Origin: an uncultured Bacteroidia bacterium
GTDB lineage: Bacteria; Bacteroidota; Bacteroidia; Bacteroidales; Prolixibacteraceae
Assembly (NCBI GenBank): GCA_903905505.1
Contig: CAIVGL010000074.1
Coordinates: 22,278-86,277, forward strand
DNA: 64,000 bases
Direction: 5' to 3'
The position numbers and the translations under genes were made by a program. Positions within the stretch are counted from its first letter, which is position 1, and each line of letters begins with the position of its first letter. Below the pieces are notes generated by a model. That model did no database searches. It worked only from the letters and a program-made list of their open reading frames with translations, and was not told the origin of the DNA. Shown one piece after another: positions 11,413 through 21,307 of this stretch.

Positions 11413-12055
11413 TCTTAGATTTTAAATAGTTTACTAAACCTCTATTTCGAAGTTTACACGAAGGACACTCACCGCAACCAGCGCCAATTATCCCATGATA
11501 GCAAGTTATGGTCTGATCTTTTACTAAATCAAAAACACCTAAATCATCAGCCATCTTCCAAACAGCCGTCTTGTCGAGCCACATCAAAGGGGTATGTATC
11601 GTATACTCATAATCCATGGAGAGATTAAGCGTCTGATTTAAGGAAAGGATAAATTCATTCCGACAATCGGGGTAGCCACTAAAATCAGCCTGACCCACAC
11701 CTGTAATTAGATGATTAATCTCTTTGGTCTTAGCAAAGATAGCCGCATAGGTTAAAAATAACATATTGCGACCTTCCACTAAGGTATTAGGCGGACGATC
11801 ACCTTCAGACAATTCAACAGACATCGCGGGATCTGTTAGTGAGTTATGAGAAACACCGCTCATCAGATCAAGATTAAAAATAGTCAACATTACGTCCGCT
11901 TGCTCTGCGATCTGCTTCGCCGCAGAAAGTTCAGTAAGATGGCGTTGCCCGTAATTAAATGCAATTGCTTCTACCGATTCAAAATTCTTCTTAGCCCAGT
12001 ACAGGCAAGTTGTTGAATCTTGACCACCTGAATAAACGACTAATGCCTTATTCAT
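11402..12055 (-). CDS. queC: 7-cyano-7-deazaguanine synthase
   Basis: An ATP-dependent enzyme that turns 7-carboxy-7-deazaguanine into preQ0. The PP-loop SGGQDSTT is at residues 9-16. Four zinc-binding cysteines sit at the C-terminus (C185, C194, C197, C200). At 217 residues it is normal for the family. It lies two bases downstream of the transporter gene and overlaps queF. The earlier pathway genes (folE, queD, queE) are not in the window, so either they are elsewhere or the cell starts from imported intermediates. Confidence 0.96.
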   Translation of the reverse strand: MNKALVVYSGGQDSTTCLYWAKKNFESVEAIAFNYGQRHLTELSAAKQIAEQADVMLTIFNLDLMSGVSHNSLTDPAMSVELSEGDRPPNTLVEGRNMLFLTYAAIFAKTKEINHLITGVGQADFSGYPDCRNEFILSLNQTLNLSMDYEYTIHTPLMWLDKTAVWKMADDLGVFDLVKDQTITCYHGIIGAGCGECPSCKLRNRGLVNYLKSKNDG

Positions 12056-12057
12056 AG

Positions 12058-12741
12058 CTAATTAATTTGTTTAGTTCGAAATGGGTTATACGACACATGA
12101 TGATCGTACGAATCTATACCTTCAATCTTCTTCACCCAGCGAACAACGACAATTGTAAGGGGCAAGACCACAATCTCATAAATGGTCTTGATACAGGCCT
12201 GAGTAAGAATCATAATTAACAGAACGTTAACAGGCAGATTTCCAGCAAAAGCTATTGTAATAAAGATTAATGAGTCGGCAGTCTCCCCCACTAATGTTGA
12301 AAGAATTGCACGAACCGAAAACTCCTTCCCTTTCATCCAGATTTTCATCCGGCTCATCACATACGCATTTAGAAATGATCCGATCAAATAGGCCATTAGA
12401 CTCGCCAGAATAATGCGAGGAGTGCTCCCTAAGATGGTGTAAAAGGCATCTTGATTCGGCCAAAATGGTGCAGCAGGCACCACAATTGCCAACGAAAAGA
12501 ATAAGACAGCTAACAAATTAACAGCAAAGCCTGCCCATATGATGAGCCGAGCCTTATCATAACCCCAAACCTCTACAATGACATCATTAAGAATATAGGC
12601 AATGGGGAAAATCAGGACTCCTGCAGGAGCAACCCACGAACCAATTAAAATGATTTTAGTCGCTAAAATGTTGGCGATCAACAAACAGATTGCAAACAGG
12701 ATGCCTGCAAACATAAATAGAACAGATACTCTAGTTTTCAT
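12058..12741 (-). CDS. Queuosine precursor transporter (DUF165, YhhQ-like)
   Basis: A 227-residue inner-membrane protein with about six hydrophobic segments. The family-typical stretch ILNDVIVEVWGYDKAR is near residues 46-61, and charged intramembrane residues recur in GETADSLIF. E. coli YhhQ imports preQ0/preQ1, and this family is widely genome-linked to queuosine genes. Here it heads the operon with queC and queF. A preQ1-I riboswitch candidate ends four bases before its ATG, so precursor levels probably throttle translation of the importer and, by coupling, the two enzymes. Confidence 0.92.
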   Translation of the reverse strand: MKTRVSVLFMFAGILFAICLLIANILATKIILIGSWVAPAGVLIFPIAYILNDVIVEVWGYDKARLIIWAGFAVNLLAVLFFSLAIVVPAAPFWPNQDAFYTILGSTPRIILASLMAYLIGSFLNAYVMSRMKIWMKGKEFSVRAILSTLVGETADSLIFITIAFAGNLPVNVLLIMILTQACIKTIYEIVVLPLTIVVVRWVKKIEGIDSYDHHVSYNPFRTKQIN

Positions 12742-12745
12742 ATTT

Positions 12746-12775
12746 CTTGTTTTTTACGTGGTATTCAAGCACACG
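12746..12775 (-). ncRNA. Candidate preQ1-I riboswitch in the queuosine operon leader
   Basis: Read on the minus strand, the leader folds as a compact H-type pseudoknot. P1 is CGUG/CACG (12775-12772 with 12760-12757). P2 is CUUG/CAAG (12769-12766 with 12749-12746). Between them lies an A-rich loop, UAAAAAA. The three ligand-contacting positions of the class are in register: U after the P1 5' strand, C just before the P1 3' strand, and A just before the P2 3' strand. The CAAG arm ends four bases before the AUG, so ligand binding would hide the start region. P1 has only four pairs, one fewer than usual, which is the main weakness. Genome context fits very well. Confidence 0.72.
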
Positions 12776-12798
12776 GAGTTTAACCTCAATTAAGACCA

Positions 12799-12806
12799 CA
12801 AAGTTA
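12799..12806 (-). promoter_or_regulatory. Bacteroidota -7 promoter box (TAACTTTG) for the queuosine operon
   Basis: Minus-strand TAnnTTTG match placed so that transcription would start just upstream of the riboswitch fold and include all of it. Confidence 0.6.
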
Positions 12807-12919
12807 ATAAGAATTCTAAGAACATGAATAATTGCGTCTTAACTATAGCGCCCATTCAATTTTCTTTTACTTTTGAGGAATCCTAAAGAACAAACACGTT
12901 AAATTATTAATCGCTGAAT

Positions 12920-14053
12920 ATGACCACTGAAAATATCACCACATTAATCGAAGTTTCTAGGCAATATGGAAAAGACAAGAGTTTTGTCATCGCCGGAGGG
13001 GGAAACACCTCGTACAAAGACGAAACCCATATCTGGATCAAGGCCAGTGGAGCAGCACTTGAAACGATCGACGAGAATGGTTTTGTTTGTCTCTCTAGGG
13101 AAAAATTAAAAATTGTATCGACAAAAACGTATGCTCAAGATGCTACGCAACGGGAGGCTGAAGTGAAAGCTGATCTTACCAATGCAATTGTTTCTTCAGG
13201 GAACAATCGACCATCCGTAGAAACGTCCATGCATGAGATCATTGATTACCCGTTTGTGGTCCACACCCATCCGACCCGAGTAAATGCGGTGATGTGCGCG
13301 AACAATGCAAAAACAACCTGCACCGATCTATTTGGCGATCAAGCTCTATTCATTCCATATACCGATCCAGGCTATATCTTATTCAAGAAAGTTGAAACAG
13401 AAATTGGCTTATTTGCAGTAAAACACTCGAAAGCTCCGCAAATAATATTCCTCGAGAACCATGGAATATTTGTCGCAGGAGAAACGACAGACGAAATCAA
13501 TGCCTTGTATTCAATGATCATGCAGAAGATAGATCATCAAATCAAGGGTGATCAATTGAATGCGTCACAGCAAGAGTTAAAATCCGTACTAATTGATCAG
13601 GTTCAAAGCTTGCATCCAGGATTTAAAGAGTTTGTGGCTATCGGAAAATCGAGTCAACTGATCTCCCACTTTGTTAAAGATTCAAAATCGTTTCAAAAGG
13701 CCAACACGGCATTCACGCCAGACGATATTGTCTATTGTAAAGCTTACTATTTATTTTTGCCGGCTTGCAACACCGATCAAGAGCAGGTTGCCTCCGCACA
13801 AGAACGAATAGCTGCCTATTATAAAAGCTACGGTTATCTCCCAAAAGTGTTAGCACTTGAAGGGAAAGGGGTTATCGGAGTGGAGGAAAATATAAAATCA
13901 ACGCTCAACGTATTAGAAGTCTACTCAAACATTCTTTTGATCAGTCAGATGACTGAAAATTTCGGCGGACCAAAGTTTATGAATAAAGAGCAGATCGAGT
14001 TTATTGATAACTGGGAAGTGGAAAATTACCGCCGCAAAATGGCCAAATCCTAA
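12920..14053 (+). CDS. Class II aldolase/adducin-family protein
   Basis: A 377-residue zinc aldolase-fold protein. Residues near VIAGGGNTSYKD form the phosphate/substrate loop. PSVETSMHE carries the catalytic Glu. VVHTHPTRVNAV provides two zinc-binding His residues, and ENHGIFVAG the third. The extended C-terminal part, ending in a WEVENYRRK-like stretch, matches the aldolase half of bifunctional aldolase/SDR proteins of the rhamnose type, but no SDR half is attached. The sugar-phosphate substrate is not determinable. The next gene, a transporter, starts seven bases after the stop, suggesting coupled uptake or export of the substrate or product. Confidence 0.82.
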   Translation: MTTENITTLIEVSRQYGKDKSFVIAGGGNTSYKDETHIWIKASGAALETIDENGFVCLSREKLKIVSTKTYAQDATQREAEVKADLTNAIVSSGNNRPSVETSMHEIIDYPFVVHTHPTRVNAVMCANNAKTTCTDLFGDQALFIPYTDPGYILFKKVETEIGLFAVKHSKAPQIIFLENHGIFVAGETTDEINALYSMIMQKIDHQIKGDQLNASQQELKSVLIDQVQSLHPGFKEFVAIGKSSQLISHFVKDSKSFQKANTAFTPDDIVYCKAYYLFLPACNTDQEQVASAQERIAAYYKSYGYLPKVLALEGKGVIGVEENIKSTLNVLEVYSNILLISQMTENFGGPKFMNKEQIEFIDNWEVENYRRKMAKS

Positions 14054-14060
14054 CAAAAAG

Positions 14061-15071
14061 ATGGGCTGGATCAGCAATCTTGCTTCCTATCGCTCAAAAA
14101 TAAGATCCAACACCTTCTTATTTCTGCTGCTTGGAGTTATTGTCTTAGCTTGGCTTTATCCCCCAATAGGTATCTCAGAAGGGGTTTTGCATCTGCCTAA
14201 GATTGCTGGTTATGGAGTCTCGTTGATTTTTTTCTTTTATGGCGCAAAGCTAAGTACAGAGCAATTACTTCATGGCGTAAGTAAATGGCGCCTTCATGTG
14301 GCCGTTCAATTGGCCACATTTTTGCTTTTTCCACTAATTATCCTTCTCGCGCGACAACTGTTTCCAGAATATTTATCAAGTAATCTAGGCATTGGTATAT
14401 TCTTCCTTGCAACACTACCATCGACGGTCTCTTCTTCCGTGGTGATGGTGTCGTTGGCAAAAGGAGATCTAGCCTCCGCAATCTTTAATGCCAGCATATC
14501 CAGCATTATCGGCATTGTTGTAACACCTGTTTGGATGAGTCTGATTATGGTTAAATCGCAACCGGACTTCGAGCTAGCACACACCATTGGAATCTTATGT
14601 CTTCAAGTCTTAGCCCCTTTGATACTCGGACTTTTGGCACATAAAAAACTGTACCGCTGGACGATAAAAAACAAGAACAACCTACAACACTTCGATCAGT
14701 TAGTTATCTTGCTCATTATTTACACCTCCTTCTGCGAATCATTTTCAAATGACCAATTCAGTAATTTTGCCGTTGCTGAACTTCTCAAATTAGGAGTGCT
14801 TATGCTTCTATTTTTCCTCTCAGTCTTTTTCCTGATGAATCAACTAGCAATAATGTTTGGATTTAAAAGAGAAGAACGAATAACATTAATCTTTTGCGGA
14901 TCGAAAAAATCACTTGTCCAAGGGGCGGTGATGGGAAAAGTTTTGTTTCCAAACCAAGCCATTCTTGGTGTTGTCCTGCTGCCACTGATGATTTACCATG
15001 CCCTTCAGCTATTAATTGGAAGTACGATTGCGAAAAATATGGGTACTAAGAGAGAGAAAATCCAAGTTTAA
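14061..15071 (+). CDS. Bile acid:sodium symporter-like (SBF-like) membrane transporter
   Basis: A 336-residue membrane protein with about ten hydrophobic segments, of the SBF-like group that includes E. coli YfeH. Recognisable features are the internal FFLATLPSTVSSSVVMVSLAKGD and GSKKSLVQGAV segments, which correspond to the crossover helices of the fold. The solute is unknown; a Na+-coupled organic anion is likely. An upstream in-frame ATG at 14004 would overlap the aldolase gene by 50 bases, so the ATG at 14061 is chosen. The 7-bp spacing makes an operon with the aldolase gene likely. Confidence 0.82.
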   Translation: MGWISNLASYRSKIRSNTFLFLLLGVIVLAWLYPPIGISEGVLHLPKIAGYGVSLIFFFYGAKLSTEQLLHGVSKWRLHVAVQLATFLLFPLIILLARQLFPEYLSSNLGIGIFFLATLPSTVSSSVVMVSLAKGDLASAIFNASISSIIGIVVTPVWMSLIMVKSQPDFELAHTIGILCLQVLAPLILGLLAHKKLYRWTIKNKNNLQHFDQLVILLIIYTSFCESFSNDQFSNFAVAELLKLGVLMLLFFLSVFFLMNQLAIMFGFKREERITLIFCGSKKSLVQGAVMGKVLFPNQAILGVVLLPLMIYHALQLLIGSTIAKNMGTKREKIQV

Positions 15072-15182
15072 ACTAGGTCTATTCTAGACTCAAAACTGCA
15101 CGTGTATTTAGAATGAATATACTAGTTTAAAGGGGAAAAACTTAATATTTTTGTTGCTGACTACTCCCCTAAATCCAACAAA

Positions 15183-16625
15183 ATGAAGCAACTCTTTTTC
15201 TTTTTAATCGTTGTCGTGTTGGCATCCTGCCAAAACGGCCCTCGCAAAGGACAATCAACCACGATTGATCCGAGCAACATCGAAAGCTATGGTCTCCTAA
15301 GAAGGATAACAATAGACCAAGAGGGATTTTTACTTCAAAAAAATAATTCATCCTTATCTTCAAGATTTAAAGTTCGAAACTTTGAACTAACCCTTAAAAT
15401 TAAAACCACAGAGGGGGCAGAAGGAGAACTTATTTTTGCTACCGGAGATGGATTAAATAGGACGGATGGCTATGAAATAAAAATCAACAATAGCGACTAC
15501 CGTATTGGGAGTGCACAAAAAACAGGAAGTTTATCGAAGATCAGGAATAATTTTGTGCGCACAGCAAACGATAACGAATGGTTTAATTTGACTTTAGTGG
15601 TGCATGGCAATCACATTAAAGTGAATGTAAAAGATAAAACGATCGTAGATTATTACCAATCCAATAAACCAATACGATCTAAAGCTTTACGTGACCGAAA
15701 GCTTGTAGAGGGTTATATAAAGATCGGTAAGACAAGCAAAAATGGATCGATCTATATTGGTGACATGACCATTGTTCCACTAAGCAATGAACTCAAAGAA
15801 GAGGATCTTACGCAGTACAAGCCCGACAGCACAACGACCATGATAGACTCCTTAAATGAAGCGGAGTTTCCACTAATCGATTACCATGGCCACCTCAAAG
15901 GGGGGTTAACAATGAGCCAAGCCTACCAGCATGCTCAAAAACTTGGGTGTAACTATGGCATTGCAGCAAATTGCGGACTTAAATTCCCGGTCACCAACGA
16001 CTCAACACTGATTAGCTACCTCCATGGGATCCAAGACGAACCAGTCTTTAAAGCGATGCAATGCGAAGGGCGTGAGTGGATTACCCTATTTAAGCCATCC
16101 CTAATTGCACAATTTGACTATATATTTACCGATGCGATGACTTGGACCGATCTAAAAGGTCGACGGATGCGTCTGTGGATACCAGAAGAGACCTTTGTCG
16201 GCAATCCAGATCAGTTTATGAATTTACTAGTCAGCAAAATAGAGTCAATTTTAAGCCAAGAGCCAGTTGACATACATGTAAATCCAACTTTTCTTCCGCC
16301 ACAACTGGCAGCCAATTACGATAAATTATGGACACCTGAGCGAATAGATCGGGTGATCAATGTTTTACTTAAAAATGACATTGCACTTGAAATTAATTCT
16401 AGATTTAAAATTCCAAGTATCGCCTTTATTAAGAAAGCCAAGGAGGCGGGGGTAAAGTTCACATGCGGGACAAACAATGGCTCTAACAACGACTTAGGTA
16501 GACTTGAATATAGTCTAAAAGCGATAAAAGAGGCTGGCTTAACCAACGCGGATATGTTTATCCCCCAGCCTAAAAATCAAAAAAAGGTGTTAAAATTGGG
16601 CCTACCAGCTAAGGTTACGGGATAA
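15183..16625 (+). CDS. Lipoprotein with DUF1080-like N-domain fused to a PHP-like hydrolase domain
   Basis: A 480-residue predicted lipoprotein with lipobox LASC and acceptor C16. Residues about 35-200 form a jelly-roll resembling the DUF1080 (3-keto-disaccharide hydrolase) lectin-like fold, with FELTLKIKTTEGAEGELIFA, DGYEIKIN and EWFNLTLVVHGNHIKVNVK. From about residue 230 the protein looks like a PHP-type metal hydrolase: DYHGHLKG supplies a His pair, DIHVNPTFLPP a further His, ALEINSRFKIPS a Glu, and a GTNNGSNNDLG loop sits where the family has its late Asp/His. The combination suggests an envelope-anchored hydrolase acting on a glycoside or sugar ester. The PHP assignment is by pattern and the substrate is unknown. 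Monocistronic in appearance. Confidence 0.7.
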   Translation: MKQLFFFLIVVVLASCQNGPRKGQSTTIDPSNIESYGLLRRITIDQEGFLLQKNNSSLSSRFKVRNFELTLKIKTTEGAEGELIFATGDGLNRTDGYEIKINNSDYRIGSAQKTGSLSKIRNNFVRTANDNEWFNLTLVVHGNHIKVNVKDKTIVDYYQSNKPIRSKALRDRKLVEGYIKIGKTSKNGSIYIGDMTIVPLSNELKEEDLTQYKPDSTTTMIDSLNEAEFPLIDYHGHLKGGLTMSQAYQHAQKLGCNYGIAANCGLKFPVTNDSTLISYLHGIQDEPVFKAMQCEGREWITLFKPSLIAQFDYIFTDAMTWTDLKGRRMRLWIPEETFVGNPDQFMNLLVSKIESILSQEPVDIHVNPTFLPPQLAANYDKLWTPERIDRVINVLLKNDIALEINSRFKIPSIAFIKKAKEAGVKFTCGTNNGSNNDLGRLEYSLKAIKEAGLTNADMFIPQPKNQKKVLKLGLPAKVTG

Positions 16626-16666
16626 TAAACTATTTTAGTAATCTGAAAATAAATCAATTGAGACCC

Positions 16667-18052
16667 ATGTTTGAAAAACAGATCTACACGAATCGAAGAA
16701 ATCAACTTCGAAAGTTAATGGGTGGCGGGGTAATTCTGATTCCAGGCAACACAGAATCACCGATGAATTACACCGACAATGCCTATCATTTCAGACAGGA
16801 CAGTACTTTTCTATATCTTTTTGGTCTCGATGCACCAGGATTATTTGGCCTAATAGATGCCGATTCAGGGCACGACACCCTTTACGGTGATGACCTCACC
16901 ATGGAAGATATTATCTGGATGGGCTATAATCCTTCGATAAAAGATTTAGCAGAGTCTGTTGGCGTAGCTAGAACCTTCCCCACTAAATCATTATTTCTGG
17001 AGTTGTCGGTTCTAAATTCAAAAAATACACCGATACATTTCACACCCCCTTATCGCGCAGAGAACAAGCTTCTCTTACAAGAACTTCTAGGCATTCAAGC
17101 CGCAGATTTAAAAGCTAAAGCTTCAATAACCTTGATTAAAAATCTGGTAAAGATGCGTTCTGCGAAAGAGTCAGTTGAGATCAATGAGATAGAACTAGCG
17201 TGCCACACGGGTTATCAAATGCATGTAACCGCCATGAAAATGGCTAAGTCTGGAGCCAACGAGCAAGAGATTGCAGGAGCTATTGAAGGGATCGCATTAG
17301 CGCAGGGAAAAGGAACGTCATTTCCTATAATCTTGACGCAGGATGGTCAAACGCTACATAACCACAATCATTCGTTTCAGCTAGAAAAAGGGAGACTCTT
17401 GCTCGTTGATGCTGGAGCAGAATCTAATTTGCATTACGCCTCCGATTTTACGCGGACCATGCCAGTAGATGGAGAATTTTCGCAAAAACAACTCGAGATA
17501 TACAACATCGTACTTGAAGCAAACAACACGGCTACAGCATCAATGCGTCCTGGGGAAACTTATCTAAGTATTCACCTAAAAGCAGCCGAAGTTATTGCAA
17601 ATGGGTTAAAAGACCTTGGCCTCATGAAGGGAGATGTCAAAGAAGCAGTAGCAAATGGAGCCCACGCACTATTTTTCCCACATGGGCTTGGTCATATGAT
17701 GGGACTTGACGTGCATGACATGGAAGATTATGGGCAAATACATGTCGGTTACGATGAGGAGATCAGACCGATCGACCAATTCGGAACCGCATACTTACGG
17801 TTTGGACGTCGATTGCAGAAAGATTTTGTGATCACCAATGAGCCAGGGATCTATTTTATCCCAGCACTGATCGAACAATGGGAGGCACAGAAAACCAACG
17901 AAGCGTTTATAAACTTCAAGAAAGCAAAAGAATACCTTGATTTTGGGGGAATCAGACTAGAAGATGATATTTTAATTACTGAATCTGGAGCTCGAATCTT
18001 AGGACAGAGAATCCCAATAAATCCTGAAGAACTAAAAGCAATACAAAAATAA
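16667..18052 (+). CDS. Aminopeptidase P family protein (Xaa-Pro aminopeptidase)
   Basis: A 461-residue dinuclear metallopeptidase removing N-terminal residues ahead of proline. The N-terminal AMP_N domain (FRQDSTFLYLFGLDAPG) precedes the pita-bread M24B domain. All five metal ligands can be seen: Asp in LLVDAGAES, Asp in SDFTRTMPV, His in HGLGHMMGLDVHD, Glu in TNEPGIYF, and Glu in IRLEDDILI. No signal peptide, so it is probably cytoplasmic. A TTG three codons upstream is also in frame, but the ATG at 16667 is preferred. Confidence 0.93.
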   Translation: MFEKQIYTNRRNQLRKLMGGGVILIPGNTESPMNYTDNAYHFRQDSTFLYLFGLDAPGLFGLIDADSGHDTLYGDDLTMEDIIWMGYNPSIKDLAESVGVARTFPTKSLFLELSVLNSKNTPIHFTPPYRAENKLLLQELLGIQAADLKAKASITLIKNLVKMRSAKESVEINEIELACHTGYQMHVTAMKMAKSGANEQEIAGAIEGIALAQGKGTSFPIILTQDGQTLHNHNHSFQLEKGRLLLVDAGAESNLHYASDFTRTMPVDGEFSQKQLEIYNIVLEANNTATASMRPGETYLSIHLKAAEVIANGLKDLGLMKGDVKEAVANGAHALFFPHGLGHMMGLDVHDMEDYGQIHVGYDEEIRPIDQFGTAYLRFGRRLQKDFVITNEPGIYFIPALIEQWEAQKTNEAFINFKKAKEYLDFGGIRLEDDILITESGARILGQRIPINPEELKAIQK

Positions 18053-18166
18053 TTTTCTGTTAAAGCAAGGAACCTTCCCTAGATATCATCATTGATTTTG
18101 AACCTTCTAGGCACTTTATGGTTAACTAAAAAAGGATAATTTTGAACCAATTAAAATCTATATTCG

Positions 18167-20200
18167 ATGAAAAACAAATCATTAATTTTCCCATTATGCT
18201 TATCATTAGTAGTCGGAATAAGCATGAGTTGTAAAACGACAGCCTCAAAAGAGCCGCCAGCTATTTCACTAGCCGATCTAGACACGACCGTTGACCCTGG
18301 ACATGACTTTGATGCCTATGCCAATGGCGGATGGAAAAAACTCAATCCACTTCCAGGTGACCGCGCTAGATTTGGATCATTCGACAAACTAGCCGAACTT
18401 GCTGAAAAACAATTAAATGGCTTAGTAAAAGAGACCGCAGCTCAGAAAAACGAAAAAGGCTCTATCGCTGACAAAACGGCTACACTTTTCAACTTAGGTA
18501 TGGATACCATGAAAATCAAAGAGCAAGGGATAAAACCTTTAGCCCCCTATTTTCAAGAGATCGAGAACATCAAAACGATAGATGACGTAGAAATTGAGAT
18601 CGGCAAATTCCACCTATATGGTTTTAATGCCTTATTTGGATTTTATGGATCCTCAGATGCAAAGAATAGCTCATTGGTGATTGCTCATATTAGTCAATCT
18701 GGAATTGGAATGCCTGATCGTGATTACTATGTTAAAGATGACAAAAGATCGATTGACTTAAGGACTAAATATGTTGTTTATATCGAGAAATTGCTCGGCT
18801 TACTTGGCGACAACGAAGCGACAGTTAAAAAATCGTCTCAAACAATTATGTCAATTGAGACACGTCTTGCAAAAGCTTCGATGACTCGTTTGGAGCAACG
18901 CGATCCAAATAAAACGTACAATAAGATGACCACTAAAGCCCTTGCAGAACTTACACCAGGCTTTAATTGGACCCGTTACTTTACTTCCCAAGGGATTCAA
19001 GATCCAGGTGAAATAAATATAAGTCAACCTCTTTTTTTAAAGGAGGTTAGCTCAATTCTTAAAGATGTTCCCGTAGAAGATTGGAAAGTATACCTCAGAT
19101 ATCATTTGATAAGTGGCAACGCTTCTTATCTCTCGGATGATTTTGTCAATGTTCAGTTTGACTTCTATGGTAAGGCAATGACAGGGGTTGAAAAGATGCG
19201 ACCACGCTGGAAACGTGTCTTAGGTGTTACCAGTGGAGCCTTAAGCGAAGCCATAGGTCAGCTTTATGTTGCTAAATATTTCCCAGCTGAGGCGAAGGAG
19301 AGAATGGTGAAATTGGTTGAGAATTTACGCGTTTCATTGGGTGATCGGATCAAGAACCTAGAATGGATGGGACCTGACACGAAAGTTAAGGCACTTGAGA
19401 AATTGCACGCAATCAACGTGAAGATCGGCTATCCTGACAAATGGAAAGATTACTCATCGCTTGACATTGTGGATGATTCTTATGTTCAGAATGTCATTCG
19501 GTCGAATGAATTCGAAACCAAATTCAACTATGCGAAGATTAATAAGCCTGTCGACAAAGCACAGTGGTTTATGTCACCGCAAACGGTAAATGCGTATTAT
19601 GCACCCGACATGAATGAGATCGTGTTCCCAGCGGCAATCTTGCAACCACCCTTCTTTTTCCTAAAAGGTGACGATGCGGTTAACTACGGAGCTATTGGGG
19701 TCGTAATTGGTCATGAATTAACTCATGGCTTCGATGACGAAGGTCGTAAATTTGACAAAAACGGAAACCTTACCGATTGGTGGACAGTTGAAGACTCTAA
19801 GCTTTTTGATGAAAAAGCCAAAGTGCTCTCTGACCAATTCAGCAATTTCATTGTAATTGACTCGCTTCACGCTGACGGCAAACTAAGTCTTGGTGAAAAC
19901 CTTGCCGATCTTGGTGGGTTAAATATCTCCTATCAAGCATTTAAAACCGTGAATAAAGAGACAGGAAAAATAGACGGACTGACTCCTGACCAAAGGTTCT
20001 ATCTTGCCTATGCTCACGTTTGGGCTCAAAATATTCGGGACAAAGAGATCGAACGTCGTACCAAAGAAGATCCACATGCTTTAGGAAGACTTCGTGTTCT
20101 TGGACCGTTAAAAAACATACCTGAATTCCATCAGGCCTTTAACATCAAGCCCTCGCAAGAGATGTACCTAGAAGAGTCGAAAAGAGCTAAAATCTGGTAG
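18167..20200 (+). CDS. M13-family metallopeptidase (neprilysin/PepO-like lipoprotein)
   Basis: A 677-residue zinc endopeptidase. The start shows a lipoprotein signal ending SMSC, with the modified Cys near residue 22. The N-terminal M13 domain runs to about residue 420 (DPGHDFDAYANGGW is its opening motif). In the catalytic domain, VIGHELTHGFDDEGRKFD holds the HExxH zinc site and GENLADLGGL the third ligand Glu. The length is right for the family. It probably sits in the periplasm or on the surface degrading peptides. It follows another peptidase gene by 114 bp with no clear shared promoter, and ends at a strong hairpin terminator. Confidence 0.95.
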   Translation: MKNKSLIFPLCLSLVVGISMSCKTTASKEPPAISLADLDTTVDPGHDFDAYANGGWKKLNPLPGDRARFGSFDKLAELAEKQLNGLVKETAAQKNEKGSIADKTATLFNLGMDTMKIKEQGIKPLAPYFQEIENIKTIDDVEIEIGKFHLYGFNALFGFYGSSDAKNSSLVIAHISQSGIGMPDRDYYVKDDKRSIDLRTKYVVYIEKLLGLLGDNEATVKKSSQTIMSIETRLAKASMTRLEQRDPNKTYNKMTTKALAELTPGFNWTRYFTSQGIQDPGEINISQPLFLKEVSSILKDVPVEDWKVYLRYHLISGNASYLSDDFVNVQFDFYGKAMTGVEKMRPRWKRVLGVTSGALSEAIGQLYVAKYFPAEAKERMVKLVENLRVSLGDRIKNLEWMGPDTKVKALEKLHAINVKIGYPDKWKDYSSLDIVDDSYVQNVIRSNEFETKFNYAKINKPVDKAQWFMSPQTVNAYYAPDMNEIVFPAAILQPPFFFLKGDDAVNYGAIGVVIGHELTHGFDDEGRKFDKNGNLTDWWTVEDSKLFDEKAKVLSDQFSNFIVIDSLHADGKLSLGENLADLGGLNISYQAFKTVNKETGKIDGLTPDQRFYLAYAHVWAQNIRDKEIERRTKEDPHALGRLRVLGPLKNIPEFHQAFNIKPSQEMYLEESKRAKIW

Positions 20201-20216
20201 ACTAAAAATTAAAACA

Positions 20217-20252
20217 AAGAAGAGCAGATTCTTAAATGAATCTGCTCTTCTT
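20217..20252. terminator. Hairpin terminator after the M13 peptidase gene
   Basis: A perfect 15-bp stem (AAGAAGAGCAGATTC with its complement) around a six-base loop, located between convergent genes. The A/T-rich ends allow either direction. Confidence 0.75.
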
Positions 20253-20346
20253 ATTTGCTATACATAGATTACAAAAAATAGTCTATTTGTAATCCAGACA
20301 TTACATTTAAAGGTTGCCTTTACCAGCCAAGATTTAAATCCATTTT

Positions 20347-21153
20347 CTAGATTGAATCTGGCTCTAGATTATCTTTCTCAATATCTTTAAAGTAACGATA
20401 GGTGCCCACTTTTAATTCAACCGTTGAATCTTCATCACAAACGATTATTCCTTTTGGGTGCAACTGCAGAGCAGAAATGGTCCACATATGATTGATCCCC
20501 TCTTCTACAGCATGTCGCAATGCCCGAGCCTTCGAATGGCCAGTAACCAATATTAAAACCTCACGAGCATCCATAACGGTACCTACGCCAACAGTCAGAG
20601 CTGATTTTGGCACCTTAGTTACATCATGGTCGAAGAATCGACTATTCACAATGATGGTATCGTTATTTAAGGCTTTATCGCGAGTGCGTGAAGTTAAGCT
20701 TGAACCAGGCTCATTAAAAGCGATATGTCCATCAGCACCAATTCCGCCCATAAATAAGTCGATACCGCCTACCGACAATATTTTAGCTTCATAAGCAGCG
20801 CATTCACCTTTTAAATCAGGCGCATTTCCGTCTAAGATATTTACGTTAGCCGGAAGGATGTCGATATGACTAAAGAAGTTATCCCACATAAATGAGTGAT
20901 AACTCTGAGGATGATTTTTAGGGATACCCACATATTCGTCCATATTGAAGGTAACAACGTGTTTAAAGGAAACTTTGCCTGCTTTATAAAGTCTGATCAA
21001 CTCAGTATATGTTCCCAGTGGTGTACTTCCGGTAGGTAATCCAAGCACAAATGGTTTGCTAGAAGCGCTAACCGATTCATTTATTCTACGAGCGATATAA
21101 GCAGCAGACCATTTTGATACTCCAACTGCCTCTGTCTGAATGATAAGTCGCAT
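20347..21153 (-). CDS. nagB: Glucosamine-6-phosphate deaminase
   Basis: Converts glucosamine 6-phosphate to fructose 6-phosphate and ammonia. At 268 residues it is full length. Catalytic residues align without gaps to E. coli NagB: D72 in FNMDEY, and D141, H143 and E148 in [12 protein letters not shown]. The phosphate loop [10 protein letters not shown] is at residues 38-47. Monocistronic, with a near-consensus TTTATTTG box in its leader. No other amino-sugar genes are nearby. Confidence 0.96.
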   Translation of the reverse strand: MRLIIQTEAVGVSKWSAAYIARRINESVSASSKPFVLGLPTGSTPLGTYTELIRLYKAGKVSFKHVVTFNMDEYVGIPKNHPQSYHSFMWDNFFSHIDILPANVNILDGNAPDLKGECAAYEAKILSVGGIDLFMGGIGADGHIAFNEPGSSLTSRTRDKALNNDTIIVNSRFFDHDVTKVPKSALTVGVGTVMDAREVLILVTGHSKARALRHAVEEGINHMWTISALQLHPKGIIVCDEDSTVELKVGTYRYFKDIEKDNLEPDSI

Positions 21154-21280
21154 ATTTTTAAATTTTAATATGAAGCCTTAAAAGTGCTAATTTTTTACAA
21201 ATAAACCATTAGATTCTTCTAAAAAGGAGTAACGAAGGGAGTTTTGTGATTAATTCAGTCATTATTCTATCTGGGATCAT

Positions 21281-21288
21281 TACATTTG
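21281..21288 (+). promoter_or_regulatory. Bacteroidota -7 promoter box (TACATTTG) for the EamA transporter
   Basis: TAnnTTTG match 20 bases before the ATG at 21308, giving a very short leader. Confidence 0.5.
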
Positions 21289-21307
21289 TAAGGATCGATA
21301 AAACTAG

